DNA of 26,106 nt from SIG459 sp045638085 (GTDB lineage Bacteria; Bacillota; Clostridia; Oscillospirales; Oscillospiraceae), in contig JAZUAQ010000029.1 in assembly GCA_045638085.1 (NCBI GenBank), forward strand, positions 1 through 26,106, given 5' to 3'. Below, piece after piece: positions 14,266 through 22,306 of the stretch. The position numbers were made by a program, and so were the translations under genes. How positions within the stretch are numbered: the first letter of the stretch is position 1; each line of letters opens with the position of its first letter. Below the pieces are notes generated by a model that saw only the letters and a program-made list of their open reading frames with translations, did no database searches and had not been told where the DNA came from.

Positions 14266-14353
14266 TGGTGCGCGAGGCGGGACTTGAACCCGCACGCCCG
14301 GAGTGAGCACTAGAACCTGAATCTAGCGAGTCTGCCAATTCCACCACTCGCGC
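14266..14353 (-). tRNA. tRNA-Leu (anticodon CAG)
   Basis: The 88-nt cloverleaf includes an encoded CCA tail. The 7-bp acceptor stem is GCGCGAG (5') paired with CTCGCGC, the discriminator base is A, and the anticodon stem CTAGA/TCTAG encloses TTCAGGT, giving anticodon CAG. A long variable arm, typical of class II leucine tRNAs, and a T arm GCGGG-TTCAAGT-CCCGC follow. It reads leucine CTG codons. Confidence 0.96.
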
Positions 14354-14369
14354 ATCTTGGCGCTTAGAT

Positions 14370-14398
14370 ATAATAGCATTTCGCAATTAAAAAGTCAA
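14370..14398 (-). promoter_or_regulatory. tRNA-Leu promoter
   Basis: On the minus strand TTGACT (14393-14398), a 17-bp spacer and TATTAT (14370-14375) lie 17 bp upstream of the tRNA 5' end. Confidence 0.75.
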
Positions 14399-14460
14399 CA
14401 ACTATTTTGACAATTTATTTAAATATAACCCCGCAGCGCACACTTGTAGAAACAGAGACA

Positions 14461-14485
14461 TGGCGGGAGCAAGCCCCCGCCCTAC
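14461..14485. repeat. Short GC-rich palindrome, REP-like candidate
   Basis: GGCGGG (14462-14467) and CCCGCC (14476-14481) form a 6-bp stem around an AGCAAGCC loop that can pair further through wobbles, followed by CTAC. It lies in the 207-bp gap between tRNA-Leu and the PEP carboxykinase terminator, which holds no gene. The form, a GC-rich palindrome in an AT-rich spacer, is typical of dispersed intergenic repeats, but only one copy is visible here. Confidence 0.4.
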
Positions 14486-14522
14486 GATTGTGCGGTTTTG
14501 CCAGCTTTGGTGGCAGGAAGCT

Positions 14523-14553
14523 AAAAAATCCGCTCCCCGTTTGGAGAGCGGAT
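14523..14553 (-). terminator. Terminator of the PEP carboxykinase gene
   Basis: An 11-bp stem (14528-14538 with 14543-14553, one G-T wobble) with a 4-nt loop is followed, on the minus strand, by a run of six T. It lies 8 bp after the stop codon. Confidence 0.92.
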
Positions 14554-14561
14554 TAGTATCT

Positions 14562-16319
14562 TTATTTCAGATTATTTTCCAGCTTTTCAAGCTCTTCCAT
14601 AAGCTTTGCGGGGAGCTTATCGCCGAACTTGCCGTAGAACTCACGGATGCCTTCGCACTCGGCGCGCCACAAATCCTTATCCACGCTGAGAAGCTCGCTG
14701 AGCTCAGCCTCGCTCATATCAAGACCACCAACATCAATATCCTCAACATTGGGGAGGAAGCCGATCTCGCTCTCCCTTGCCTCCACCTCGCCAAAGGCGC
14801 GCTCAAGCACCCAGCGGATGACACGGAGGTTATCGCCGAAGCCGGGCCAGAGGAAGTGGCCTTCATCATCGGTGCGGAACCAGTTAACATTGGCAATGAC
14901 AGGGGGATTGGAAATTTTCTTTCCCATATCCAGCCAGTGCTGCCAATAATCAGCCATATGGTAGCCGCAGAAGGGCAGCATTGCCATGGGGTCTCTGCGG
15001 GTTTCGCCAACCTTACCCTCAGCAGCGGCGGTCTTCTCGCTGGCCATAATGCTGCCTACGAAAACACCGTGATCCCAATCGCGGGACTGGTAAACCAGAG
15101 GAGCGGTCTTTGCGCGGCGTCCGCCGAACACGATTGCAGAGATGGGAACGCCTGCGGGATTTTCAAACTCGGGAGAGATGCAGGGGCAGTTCTTCGCAGG
15201 AGCGGTAAAGCGGCTGTTGGGGTGTGCGCCGGGGACACCGGAGGTGGGATCCCAGGGATTTCCCTTCCAGTCCAGAGCGTTCTGAGGAGGATTTTTATCC
15301 ATACCTTCCCACCAAACCCCGCCGTCTTCCTTCAACACAACGTTGGTGAAGATGGAATCTTTCATAGCGCTGGCAAGGGCGTTGGGGTTGGTCTTATTGC
15401 TTGTGCCGGGTGCGACACCGAAGAAGCCGTTTTCGGGGTTAACAGCCCAGAGTCTGCCGTCAGGACCGGGGCGCAGCCATGCAATATCGTCGCCCACGCA
15501 CCAGCATTTCCAGCCGTCCTTGCGGTAGCCCTCGCGGGGAATAAGCATAGCAAGATTGGTCTTGCCGCAGGCAGAGGGGAAAGCGCCGCAAACATAGCGC
15601 ACCTCGCCCTTGGGGTTTTCAACGCCCAGAATCAGCATATGCTCGGCGAGCCATCCCTCATCGCGTCCGAGGCAGGAGGCAATACGCAGGGCGAAGCACT
15701 TTTTACCCAGAAGCACGTTTCCGCCGTAGCCGGAGTTGACGGACATAATGGTGTTATCCTGAGGGAAGTGGACAATATATCTCTTCTCCGCGTCAAGCTC
15801 GGCCTTGGAATGGAGACCCTTGATGAAGTCGGCGTTGTCACCCAACGCATCATAGACCTCAGTTCCAACTCTTGTCATAATTGCCATGGACACTACGACA
15901 TAGATGCTGTCGGTAAGCTCGATGCCGTATTTTGCAAAGGGAGAGCCTACAACGCCCATGGAATAAGGAATGACATACATTGTGCGGCCTGTCATGCTGC
16001 CCTTATAGATTTCCCTCAGCTTGGCATACATCTCATCAGGAGCCATCCAGTTATTGGTGGGGCCTGCGTCCTCTTCCTTTTCGCAGCAGATATAGGTGCG
16101 GCCTTCAACGCGGGCCACATCGTTCACTGCGCTGCGGTGGTAAACGCAGCCGGGGAGAAGCTCATCATTGAGTTTTATAAGCTCGCCCGTTGCAAAAGCT
16201 TCCTCGCGGAGAGACTGAAGCTGGCTCTCGCTTCCATCAATCCATACTATATTATCAGGGCAGCAAAGCTGCGCCATCTCGTTGACCCAGTTGATTATGT
16301 GCTTGTTTTCAGTAAGCAT
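14562..16319 (-). CDS. pckG: Phosphoenolpyruvate carboxykinase (GTP)
   Basis: This 585-residue cytosolic enzyme interconverts oxaloacetate plus GTP with phosphoenolpyruvate, CO2 and GDP. The GTP-class kinase loop FPSACGKTN is at about 247-255, with its reactive Cys251. YVIPYSMGVVGSPFA, a GRRAKTAPLVYQS segment, DHGVFVGS and the FWPGFGDNLRVI guanine-site region are all in family order, and length is typical. The start is ATG 16317-16319 (MLTENKHIINW), preceded by AGGAGG; a 39-residue upstream extension runs through the promoter and is not family-like. In anaerobes this enzyme often runs in the carboxylating direction toward succinate or aspartate, but direction is not readable here. It is monocistronic, with its own promoter and terminator. 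Confidence 0.97.
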   Translation of the reverse strand: MLTENKHIINWVNEMAQLCCPDNIVWIDGSESQLQSLREEAFATGELIKLNDELLPGCVYHRSAVNDVARVEGRTYICCEKEEDAGPTNNWMAPDEMYAKLREIYKGSMTGRTMYVIPYSMGVVGSPFAKYGIELTDSIYVVVSMAIMTRVGTEVYDALGDNADFIKGLHSKAELDAEKRYIVHFPQDNTIMSVNSGYGGNVLLGKKCFALRIASCLGRDEGWLAEHMLILGVENPKGEVRYVCGAFPSACGKTNLAMLIPREGYRKDGWKCWCVGDDIAWLRPGPDGRLWAVNPENGFFGVAPGTSNKTNPNALASAMKDSIFTNVVLKEDGGVWWEGMDKNPPQNALDWKGNPWDPTSGVPGAHPNSRFTAPAKNCPCISPEFENPAGVPISAIVFGGRRAKTAPLVYQSRDWDHGVFVGSIMASEKTAAAEGKVGETRRDPMAMLPFCGYHMADYWQHWLDMGKKISNPPVIANVNWFRTDDEGHFLWPGFGDNLRVIRWVLERAFGEVEARESEIGFLPNVEDIDVGGLDMSEAELSELLSVDKDLWRAECEGIREFYGKFGDKLPAKLMEELEKLENNLK

Positions 16320-16350
16320 TGCAAAAAACCTCCTGATTCTTAATGAGCTA

Positions 16351-16379
16351 ATTTTAGCGCCAAACGGCTGCAAAATCAA
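16351..16379 (-). promoter_or_regulatory. pckG promoter
   Basis: On the minus strand TTGATT (16374-16379), a 17-bp spacer and TAAAAT (16351-16356) lie about 32 bp upstream of the ATG and just after the rsmA terminator. Confidence 0.7.
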
Positions 16380-16399
16380 TTCGAATTGGAAGAAAATAC

Positions 16400-16437
16400 A
16401 AAAAAAATTTGCGCCCTCCCATTTGGAAGGGCGCAAA
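16400..16437 (-). terminator. Terminator after rsmA
   Basis: A 13-bp stem (16408-16420 with 16425-16437, one wobble) with an ATTT loop is followed on the minus strand by eight T (16400-16407). It isolates the rsmA operon from pckG. Confidence 0.93.
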
Positions 16438-16442
16438 AACTT

Positions 16443-17303
16443 TTATTCTTCGGAAAGAGCGTCGCTGAGGGCAGCAAACTTTTCAAGGCTCAATGCCTCG
16501 CCTCTTATACGCTCATCAAAGCCGCATGCGGCTATTGCAGAGGCAATTTTTTCCTTGGTAAAACGTCCGCCAAGTCCGTTACCCAGAGCGTTGCTCAAGG
16601 TTTTGCGGCGCTGATTAAAAGCGGCACGGACAAGGGAAAACATGAGCTTTTCATTTTTCACAGCCACGGGAGGGACGCCGCGCACTTTCATATTCACAAC
16701 GGAGCTTGTGACCTTCGGTGCAGGGATAAAACAGCCGGGGGACACATCGAAAAGTATCCTAGGCTCTGTATACCACTGCATAAGAAGGCTGAAAGCGCCG
16801 TAATCAGCGGTGTTTTCAGCGGCGCATATGCGTTTTGCCACTTCCTTCTGAATCATAACGGTTATGGCATCGAAGCAGCGGCACTCCACGAAGGCGGTGA
16901 GCACGGGAGAGGTTATGTTATAAGGCAGGTTTGCGCAGACAACAACTCTCTCGCAGTCGGAAAATTTCTCCTTCACCAGTGCAGGAATGTTGGTCTTCAT
17001 TATATCCCCATAGACAATTTCAACATTGTCGCAATCGGCAAGGGTTTCCGCGAGCACGGGCTTAAGGCTTTCATCCAGCTCCACGCAGACGACTTTTTTT
17101 GCAAGGGCGCTGAGCTCCACGGTGAGACAGCCTACACCTGCTCCAACTTCGAGCACACCCGTTTTCTTATCCGCTCCGCTGCCTGCAGCTATGTCCTCGG
17201 GCACCCACTGGGCACAGAGGAAATTCTGACCCAGACTTTTGGAAAAATGAAAGCCGTGTCGGGCAAGAAGCGCCTTTATTTCGTTAATATCGGTAAGTCT
17301 CAT
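16443..17303 (-). CDS. rsmA: 16S rRNA dimethyladenosine transferase
   Basis: RsmA (KsgA) dimethylates two adjacent adenines near the 3' end of 16S rRNA (A1518 and A1519 in E. coli numbering). The 286-residue product shows SKSLGQNFL near residues 22-30, the SAM-binding EVGAGVGCLT, CVELDES, GDIMK and the catalytic NLPYNITSP motif, then PAPKV and FNQRRKTLSNAL toward the C-terminus. I place the start at ATG 17301-17303 because GAGG lies 6 bp before it and family members begin with MxLTDI. The alternative GTG at 17313-17315 overlaps the upstream stop as GTGA but lacks a ribosome site. It follows trmD in the same transcript. Confidence 0.96.
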   Translation of the reverse strand: MRLTDINEIKALLARHGFHFSKSLGQNFLCAQWVPEDIAAGSGADKKTGVLEVGAGVGCLTVELSALAKKVVCVELDESLKPVLAETLADCDNVEIVYGDIMKTNIPALVKEKFSDCERVVVCANLPYNITSPVLTAFVECRCFDAITVMIQKEVAKRICAAENTADYGAFSLLMQWYTEPRILFDVSPGCFIPAPKVTSSVVNMKVRGVPPVAVKNEKLMFSLVRAAFNQRRKTLSNALGNGLGGRFTKEKIASAIAACGFDERIRGEALSLEKFAALSDALSEE

Positions 17304-17311
17304 TTTCACCC

Positions 17312-18589
17312 TCACAGAATCTTATCAAATGCCTGACGGCGTGGGTCGTGATAGGGCTCGCATAATACGAGGATGTTGCCGCGATATTCGTAGCCATGCT
17401 CCCTCAGGAGGGCAGTCATGGCTTTGTTCTTTTTGTGGGTGTCGATGCGGATATAGCCTCGTCCTGCTGCGCGGGTCAGTTCCTCCGCAAACTCCATAAT
17501 ATGGTGGCTCAATCCGCTGCCGCGGTACTCGGCCATAACGGCGGCTCTGTGAAGCACACAGTATGGCTCATCGCTGCGCCACTTGCCATCGGTCAGGTCA
17601 TCATAGTCCAACTCCGGTCTGGTGCTGAACGCAAAGTATCCGGCAAAGCGTCCGCCATAGGTAATGACATAGCCCTCGCCACGCTGGATATCCTTTTCCA
17701 GAAGCGCCTCTGTGGGGTATTCGCTCTGCCACTGATCCACGCGGTGTTTTTTCAGATAGTTCTTGGCCTGACGGACAGTCAGGAGAATATTATCCATATC
17801 CTCTTCCGTTGCCTTGCGGCAGGCAATGGGCTGAGTGAGCTTCATTCGTCTTTCGTCACGCTCTATCTCCGCAAGAAGCTTTTCGTCGGCTTCATTCGGA
17901 GTGAATGCAGCAAACATATCGGGGCGCTTATTTTTTGTGCGCTCCAGCATCTTTTTGCGGCGCCAACGCTCAATATCCGCGTGGTTTCCTCTGCGAAGCA
18001 CCTCGGGAACCTCCATACCTTCCCATACTTCAGGGCGGGTATACTGAGGATATTCCAAAAGTCCGTCCCAATGGCTTTCACCGGTGAAGCACTCTTCATC
18101 GCTGAGGACTCCGGGTACCATTCGGCATACGCAGTCCGTCACAACCATTGCGGCAAGCTCGCCGCCGGTGAGGACAAAGTTGCCTATGGAAATCTCCTCG
18201 TCCACGCATTTTTCTATAAAGCGCTCGTCAACGCCCTCATAGTGGCCGCAGACAAGGACGAGATGGTCATAGTCACGGACAAGTTCCTTTGCCCGCTGCT
18301 GGTCAAAAGTGCGCCCCTGAGGACTCATATATATAACTCTGCTTTTTCTTCCCTCCGCCTTGCTCAAAACATCGTCAAGGCAGCTTTTGAGAGGCTGTGC
18401 CATCATAACGCAGCCCCAGCCGCCGCCATAGGGATAATCATCCACCTGGCGCTGCTTATTTTCCGTGTAGTCGCGAATCTGGACGCAGTTTATGTCCAGT
18501 ATTCCCTTTGCTGCTGCGCGTCCGATAATGCTTTCATGGAGAAAGGCATTCATATTTTCGGGAAAGAGAGTGAGGATATCCACCTTCAT
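17312..18589 (-). CDS. trmD: TrmD tRNA (m1G37) methyltransferase fused to a GNAT acetyltransferase domain
   Basis: Residues 1 to about 245 form a complete TrmD, which methylates G37 of tRNAs using SAM. Visible motifs are the MKVDILTLFP start, DYPYGGG (51-57), MSPQGR (88-93), the trefoil-knot segments GHYEGVDERF (115-124) and ISIGNFVLTGGE (133-144), the DGLLEYPQYTRP region and VLRRGNHADIERWR. Residues about 250-425 form an extra GNAT-like domain with CRKATEEDMDNI (257-268), AVMAEYRGSGLSHHIM (350-365, acetyl-CoA loop) and a final HGYEYRGNI strand. Stand-alone TrmD is about 240 residues, so this is a true fusion in one uninterrupted frame. The acetyl acceptor is unknown. The usual rimM and rplS neighbours are absent; rsmA follows directly. 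Confidence 0.93.
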   Translation of the reverse strand: MKVDILTLFPENMNAFLHESIIGRAAAKGILDINCVQIRDYTENKQRQVDDYPYGGGWGCVMMAQPLKSCLDDVLSKAEGRKSRVIYMSPQGRTFDQQRAKELVRDYDHLVLVCGHYEGVDERFIEKCVDEEISIGNFVLTGGELAAMVVTDCVCRMVPGVLSDEECFTGESHWDGLLEYPQYTRPEVWEGMEVPEVLRRGNHADIERWRRKKMLERTKNKRPDMFAAFTPNEADEKLLAEIERDERRMKLTQPIACRKATEEDMDNILLTVRQAKNYLKKHRVDQWQSEYPTEALLEKDIQRGEGYVITYGGRFAGYFAFSTRPELDYDDLTDGKWRSDEPYCVLHRAAVMAEYRGSGLSHHIMEFAEELTRAAGRGYIRIDTHKKNKAMTALLREHGYEYRGNILVLCEPYHDPRRQAFDKIL

Positions 18590-18614
18590 ATTTCAAAAAC
18601 CTTCTTATTAAAGC

Positions 18615-18642
18615 TGCAAGGGGTATAAAAACACCCCTTGCA
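18615..18642. other. Intercistronic hairpin between plsY and trmD
   Basis: TGCAAGGGGT (18615-18624) pairs perfectly with 18633-18642 around an 8-nt loop. On the transcribed minus strand no strong U-tract follows, so it may be a weak terminator, a processing or attenuation site, or an mRNA stabiliser between plsY and trmD. Confidence 0.6.
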
Positions 18643-18663
18643 ACATCATTATTTTAATTAAAT

Positions 18664-19287
18664 TCAGCTGTTCTGCGCTTTGCTGAATTCGATTTTGCGC
18701 TCTTCGCCTCTGAAGATGCGAAGGATATTTTCATAATGTCTTACAACAACAACGAGTGCACAAAGGAAAGTGAGCATAACCTCAAGGCCGCCGTTCTTGA
18801 ATATTGCCATGAAAATGGCGCCCATAAGGCAGGCCACGCAGGATGCCAGAGAGACATAGCGGGTGAAAAGAACGATAACCGCGAAAATTGCCCAGCAGCA
18901 GATACCGGCAATGGGATCCACCATGAGAATCATCACACCTGCACACATAACGCCCTTGCCGCCCTTGAAAAGATGGAGAACAGGAGCAACATGGCCAATG
19001 ATAACGCAGAAGCCTGCGAAAAGCTGACCGACGCTTTTTTCGCCGATGATGTTCATAAGCCAGCCGCCCAGGAGCACTGCAATAATAGTCTTGACGGCAT
19101 CGATGCCAACAACAAGAGCAAAGCCCTTGAGACCATAGGTACGGAAGAAGTTAGTAAGACCTGCATTTCCGCTGCCGTGCTTGCGTATGTCATCATGGAA
19201 AACATACTGAGAAGTGAGAATTGCGCCGTTGAAACCTCCAAGGATGTAACCGATAATTGCAATTACGATAAGAAGCAAAACTTTCAT
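18664..19287 (-). CDS. plsY: Glycerol-3-phosphate acyltransferase PlsY
   Basis: PlsY is an integral membrane enzyme that transfers the acyl group from acyl-phosphate to glycerol-3-phosphate, the first step in phospholipid synthesis. The 207-residue protein has an N-terminal hydrophobic helix, then the signature HGSGNAGLTNFFRTYG near residues 37-52, a second conserved segment with GHVAPVLHLFKGGKG near 98-112, and several further hydrophobic helices consistent with the usual five or more membrane spans. The short tail (after about 190) is polar and charged. ATG overlaps the stop codon of der as ATGA, so der and plsY are translationally coupled. Confidence 0.96.
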   Translation of the reverse strand: MKVLLLIVIAIIGYILGGFNGAILTSQYVFHDDIRKHGSGNAGLTNFFRTYGLKGFALVVGIDAVKTIIAVLLGGWLMNIIGEKSVGQLFAGFCVIIGHVAPVLHLFKGGKGVMCAGVMILMVDPIAGICCWAIFAVIVLFTRYVSLASCVACLMGAIFMAIFKNGGLEVMLTFLCALVVVVRHYENILRIFRGEERKIEFSKAQNS

Positions 19288-20612
19288 TCTTCTTTATCTC
19301 CTTTCTGGCGTATGACCATACGGATGGGGGTACCCTCCAAACCGAATGTTGCACGAATCTGGTTTTCGATGTAGCGCTGATAAGAGAAGTGGAAAAGCTC
19401 GCGGCTGTTGCAGAACACAACGAAGTTGGGGGGCTTGATGCCGGTCTGGGTCATGTAGTAAATCTTCAGACGGCGACCCTTGTCCGTGGGAGGCTGCACT
19501 CTTGCCTGAGCATCAGCCAGAACGTTGTTGAGCATACCGGTGGTGATGCGCATTGCGCTCTGGTCGTTTACATAGTTGATAAGCTCAAATATGCGCTGAA
19601 CTCTCTGTCCCGTCATGGCGGAGATGAAAAGCACGGGAGCATAAGTCATAAAACTGAGGTCCCGGAGAACATCCTTGCGCATCTTCTCCATAGTGCCGGT
19701 TTCCTTTTCAACAAGGTCCCATTTGTTCACTATGATGATGCTTGCTTTGCCTGCCTCGTGAGCCAGACCTGCGATTTTGGTATCCTGATCGGTTACGCCT
19801 TCGCGGGCATCAATCATGATGAGGCAGACATCGGCACGCTCTATGGCAAGCTGTGCGCGCATTACGGAGAACTTCTCTATGCGGTCATCCACCTTGCTCT
19901 TACGGCGGATGCCTGCGGTATCTATGAAGTTGTATTTGCCGAATTCATTGTCGATCTTGGTGTCAACAGCGTCGCGGGTAGTGCCTGCAACATTGCTGAC
20001 TATAACTCTCTGCTCACCTGCAATCAGGTTGGTGAGAGAGCTCTTGCCCACATTGGGCTTACCGATGATGGCAACATTGATACGATCGGGATCGCCCTCA
20101 TTCTCGTCCTCCTCAGGGAAGAACTCCATGCAGGCATCAAGCATATCGCCCGTGCCGTGACCATGTACGGCAGAGATGGGGATGGGGTCACCTAGACCCA
20201 GAGAATAGAATTCATAAATGGTGGTGTCGACACGGGAGGGGTTATCCACCTTGTTGACGCAGAGGACAACGGGCTTTTTGCTGCGCAGCAGCATGTTGGC
20301 AACATCCTTATCCGCCGCGGTAACGCCAGTAGTGATATCGGTCACAAGAACGATTACATCCGCTGCGTTGATGGCTATATTGGCCTGCTCACGCATAAAG
20401 AGCAAAATCTCGTTATCGGTGGTGGGCTCAATTCCGCCTGTATCGACTATGTCAAATGTTCTGCCGCTCCACTCGCACTCGGCATAGAGTCTGTCGCGAG
20501 TTACGCCGGGGGTATCCTCAACTATGGAAAGACGCTGACCCACAAGGCGGTTGAACAGCAAACTTTTGCCCACATTGGGGCGGCCTACTATGGCTACAAG
20601 AGGTCTGGACAT
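19284..20612 (-). CDS. der: Ribosome-assembly GTPase Der (EngA)
   Basis: Der is an essential tandem-GTPase needed for 50S subunit maturation. The 442-residue protein has two G domains, each with a P-loop (GRPNVGKS at 10-17; GKPNVGKS near 184), switch regions TPGVTRD and AGTTRDAVD, Walker-B-like DTGG and DTAG, NKVD and NKWD specificity motifs, and a C-terminal KH-like domain ending in GTPIRMVIRQKG. AAGGAGG lies about 10 bp upstream of the ATG, overlapping the region just after the upstream stop codon. It sits between the DUF512 radical SAM gene (17 bp gap) and plsY. Confidence 0.98.
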   Translation of the reverse strand: MSRPLVAIVGRPNVGKSLLFNRLVGQRLSIVEDTPGVTRDRLYAECEWSGRTFDIVDTGGIEPTTDNEILLFMREQANIAINAADVIVLVTDITTGVTAADKDVANMLLRSKKPVVLCVNKVDNPSRVDTTIYEFYSLGLGDPIPISAVHGHGTGDMLDACMEFFPEEDENEGDPDRINVAIIGKPNVGKSSLTNLIAGEQRVIVSNVAGTTRDAVDTKIDNEFGKYNFIDTAGIRRKSKVDDRIEKFSVMRAQLAIERADVCLIMIDAREGVTDQDTKIAGLAHEAGKASIIIVNKWDLVEKETGTMEKMRKDVLRDLSFMTYAPVLFISAMTGQRVQRIFELINYVNDQSAMRITTGMLNNVLADAQARVQPPTDKGRRLKIYYMTQTGIKPPNFVVFCNSRELFHFSYQRYIENQIRATFGLEGTPIRMVIRQKGDKEE

Positions 20613-20629
20613 TCTCTCAAAGCCTCCTT

Positions 20630-22000
20630 TTACTTTTGGTTATATCGGTAATATTCGGTGTCCTCAGTTGCGGTGTTGGGCTTTTTCACCTCGGGGAGGA
20701 TTCCAAGCATAGCGTCGCAAAGCTCTCCGCCATCCTGAGAGATGGGATAAATCTTAACTCCAAGTTCCCGCTCCGCCTCAGCCAAAGTTACATCATCCAG
20801 GAAGTCCATTTCCTCCTGTCGGAGCATATTGGCCGAGATGAGAAGGCGCTGTCCCAATTCCTTTCCGCGAAGCTGCTCAATGAGGTCTCTTCCTGTTATG
20901 AGACCTGCCACAGAGACGCTTTCACCGAAGAAATTATTCTTAACAGAATATACCTGTCCCTTTATATTATCATACTTTTTCGCTGCCGTACAGAGCAGAT
21001 TTTCAATAAATGGGGCGAAATCTGTACCCGTTGCAACAGAAAATTCAATTCCGTCGGCACTTTCAGAGCATTCGAGGGCAAGAGCGAACTCCCGCTCCAG
21101 AAGTCTTATCATGCCCACGCCGTTATCGAGCTGGGTATGAGCCTCATAAAACTCATCCCCGGGTAAAATTCTGCCCGCTTTGAGATAAAGCTCATCGGAG
21201 CAAAAGAAGAGTCTTGTGCCTGTTTCGGCAAGGCATTTTTCCGCAAAAGCCTCCACCTGATCGATGGTCTCTCCAGCATGCTCCGGAGTGAAAGCCTCCA
21301 GCTTGTGGAGTCCCTCTCTGTGCTTTGTGAGACCAAGGGGCACCACGGAAACGCTGTTTACCGCGGGATGAAGGGCGCGAAGATCCTCCATACTGCGCTG
21401 CAGCGCCGCACCGTCGTTTATGCCTGGGCAGCAAACTATCTGGCAGTTCATCTCAATTCCTGCCTCTGCAAAACGCTTCATAATGTCCATAATCTCCCCT
21501 GCCCTTTTGCTGTGGAGCATTTCAACTCTCAGCACAGGGTCGGTGGTATGAACAGAGATATTCACAGGAGAAATATGGAGATCAATTATCCTCTGTATCT
21601 CGCGCTGTGAAAGGTTGGTAAGAGTGATGTAGCAGCCCATAAGGAAACTCAGTCGGGCGTCATCATCCTTGAAATATATGCTTTTTCTCATTCCCGGGGG
21701 ATTCTGGTCTATGAAGCAGAAAACACAGCGATTGGCGCAGCTTCTGGGTGCATCCATAAGATAGGTTGCAAACTCCAGTCCCAGATCCTCTCCCTCGGTT
21801 TTTCTCACGCGAAGCTTCTTGGTCTTACCCTCAGCCGTGAGTATCTGCAGGCTGAGACGGTGGTCATAGCCGTAATACTTATAGTCAAGCACGTCCTTTA
21901 TGGGATGGTCGTTTATACTTATAAGAGCATCGCCGACCTTCACTTTTCCGTAGAGGGGGCTTGTGTATTCAACTTTACTGATCACATTTCTCTCTGCCAT
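20630..22000 (-). CDS. DUF512-family radical SAM protein with PDZ-like N-terminus
   Basis: This 456-residue protein has an N-terminal PDZ-like domain (about 1-65, with VGDALISIND and KDVLDYKYY), a radical SAM core with the cluster motif CxxxCxxC at Cys88, Cys92 and Cys95 (CANRCVFCF), and a C-terminal DUF512 domain that includes the FFCSDELYLKAG segment and a FAVATGTDF-like SVATGTDF region. The family is conserved in Clostridia immediately upstream of der, as here, but its reaction is not established. AAGGAAG precedes the ATG. It is separated from rpmF upstream by a strong terminator, so it probably has its own promoter. Confidence 0.93.
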   Translation of the reverse strand: MAERNVISKVEYTSPLYGKVKVGDALISINDHPIKDVLDYKYYGYDHRLSLQILTAEGKTKKLRVRKTEGEDLGLEFATYLMDAPRSCANRCVFCFIDQNPPGMRKSIYFKDDDARLSFLMGCYITLTNLSQREIQRIIDLHISPVNISVHTTDPVLRVEMLHSKRAGEIMDIMKRFAEAGIEMNCQIVCCPGINDGAALQRSMEDLRALHPAVNSVSVVPLGLTKHREGLHKLEAFTPEHAGETIDQVEAFAEKCLAETGTRLFFCSDELYLKAGRILPGDEFYEAHTQLDNGVGMIRLLEREFALALECSESADGIEFSVATGTDFAPFIENLLCTAAKKYDNIKGQVYSVKNNFFGESVSVAGLITGRDLIEQLRGKELGQRLLISANMLRQEEMDFLDDVTLAEAERELGVKIYPISQDGGELCDAMLGILPEVKKPNTATEDTEYYRYNQK

Positions 22001-22027
22001 AATAATTCTTCCTTTAGCCTGAGCGAT

Positions 22028-22055
22028 ATAATAGGTAATAAAAAACAGGAGGCAA
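22028..22055 (-). promoter_or_regulatory. Possible promoter of the DUF512-der-plsY-trmD-rsmA operon, overlapping the rpmF terminator
   Basis: On the minus strand TTGCCT (22050-22055), 16 bp, and TATTAT (22028-22033) are found; the -35 falls inside the rpmF terminator hairpin. The boxes are moderate, but a promoter is needed here because the terminator cuts off read-through. Confidence 0.35.
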
Positions 22056-22073
22056 AATACGCCTCCTGTTTTT
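22041..22073 (-). terminator. Terminator after rpmF
   Basis: A perfect 13-bp stem, AAAAACAGGAGGC (22041-22053) with 22061-22073, closes a 7-nt loop. On the minus strand the right arm ends in T-rich sequence, giving an intrinsic terminator 6 bp after the rpmF stop. Confidence 0.92.
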
Positions 22074-22078
22074 CTCGA

Positions 22079-22267
22079 TTACTTCTCTTCCTCGACCTTG
22101 AGCACCTGACGACCGTTGTACATGCCGCAAGCCTTGCATGCACGGTGGGGCAGATGGTATGCTCCGCAGTTGGGGCAGGCAACGATGCCGGGGGTCTCGA
22201 GCTTCCAAACGTTGGAACGTCTCTTATCGCGTCTTGCCTTAGAAGTTTTTCTCTTGGGTACTGCCAT
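22079..22267 (-). CDS. rpmF: Ribosomal protein bL32, zinc-binding form
   Basis: The 62-residue product begins with the typical MAVPKRKTSKARRDKRR basic segment and carries a complete four-cysteine zinc ribbon (Cys31, Cys34, Cys44, Cys47), so it is the zinc-containing (C+) paralogue. AGGAGGTG lies 6 bp before the ATG. It follows the YceD-family gene by 39 bp, a pairing found widely in bacteria. Confidence 0.98.
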   Translation of the reverse strand: MAVPKRKTSKARRDKRRSNVWKLETPGIVACPNCGAYHLPHRACKACGMYNGRQVLKVEEEK

Positions 22268-22306
22268 GGTGACACCTCCTACGTTAACAGCTGGTTAGAA
22301 CAGCGT

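Noticed and set aside
14460..16343. 627-codon open frame on the plus strand opposite pckG
   Set aside because: It runs through the pckG terminator and antisense to all PEP carboxykinase motifs; no recognisable protein pattern.
16320..16436. N-terminal extension of pckG
   Set aside because: These 39 codons cover the promoter and part of the rsmA terminator; the AGGAGG site marks ATG 16317-16319.
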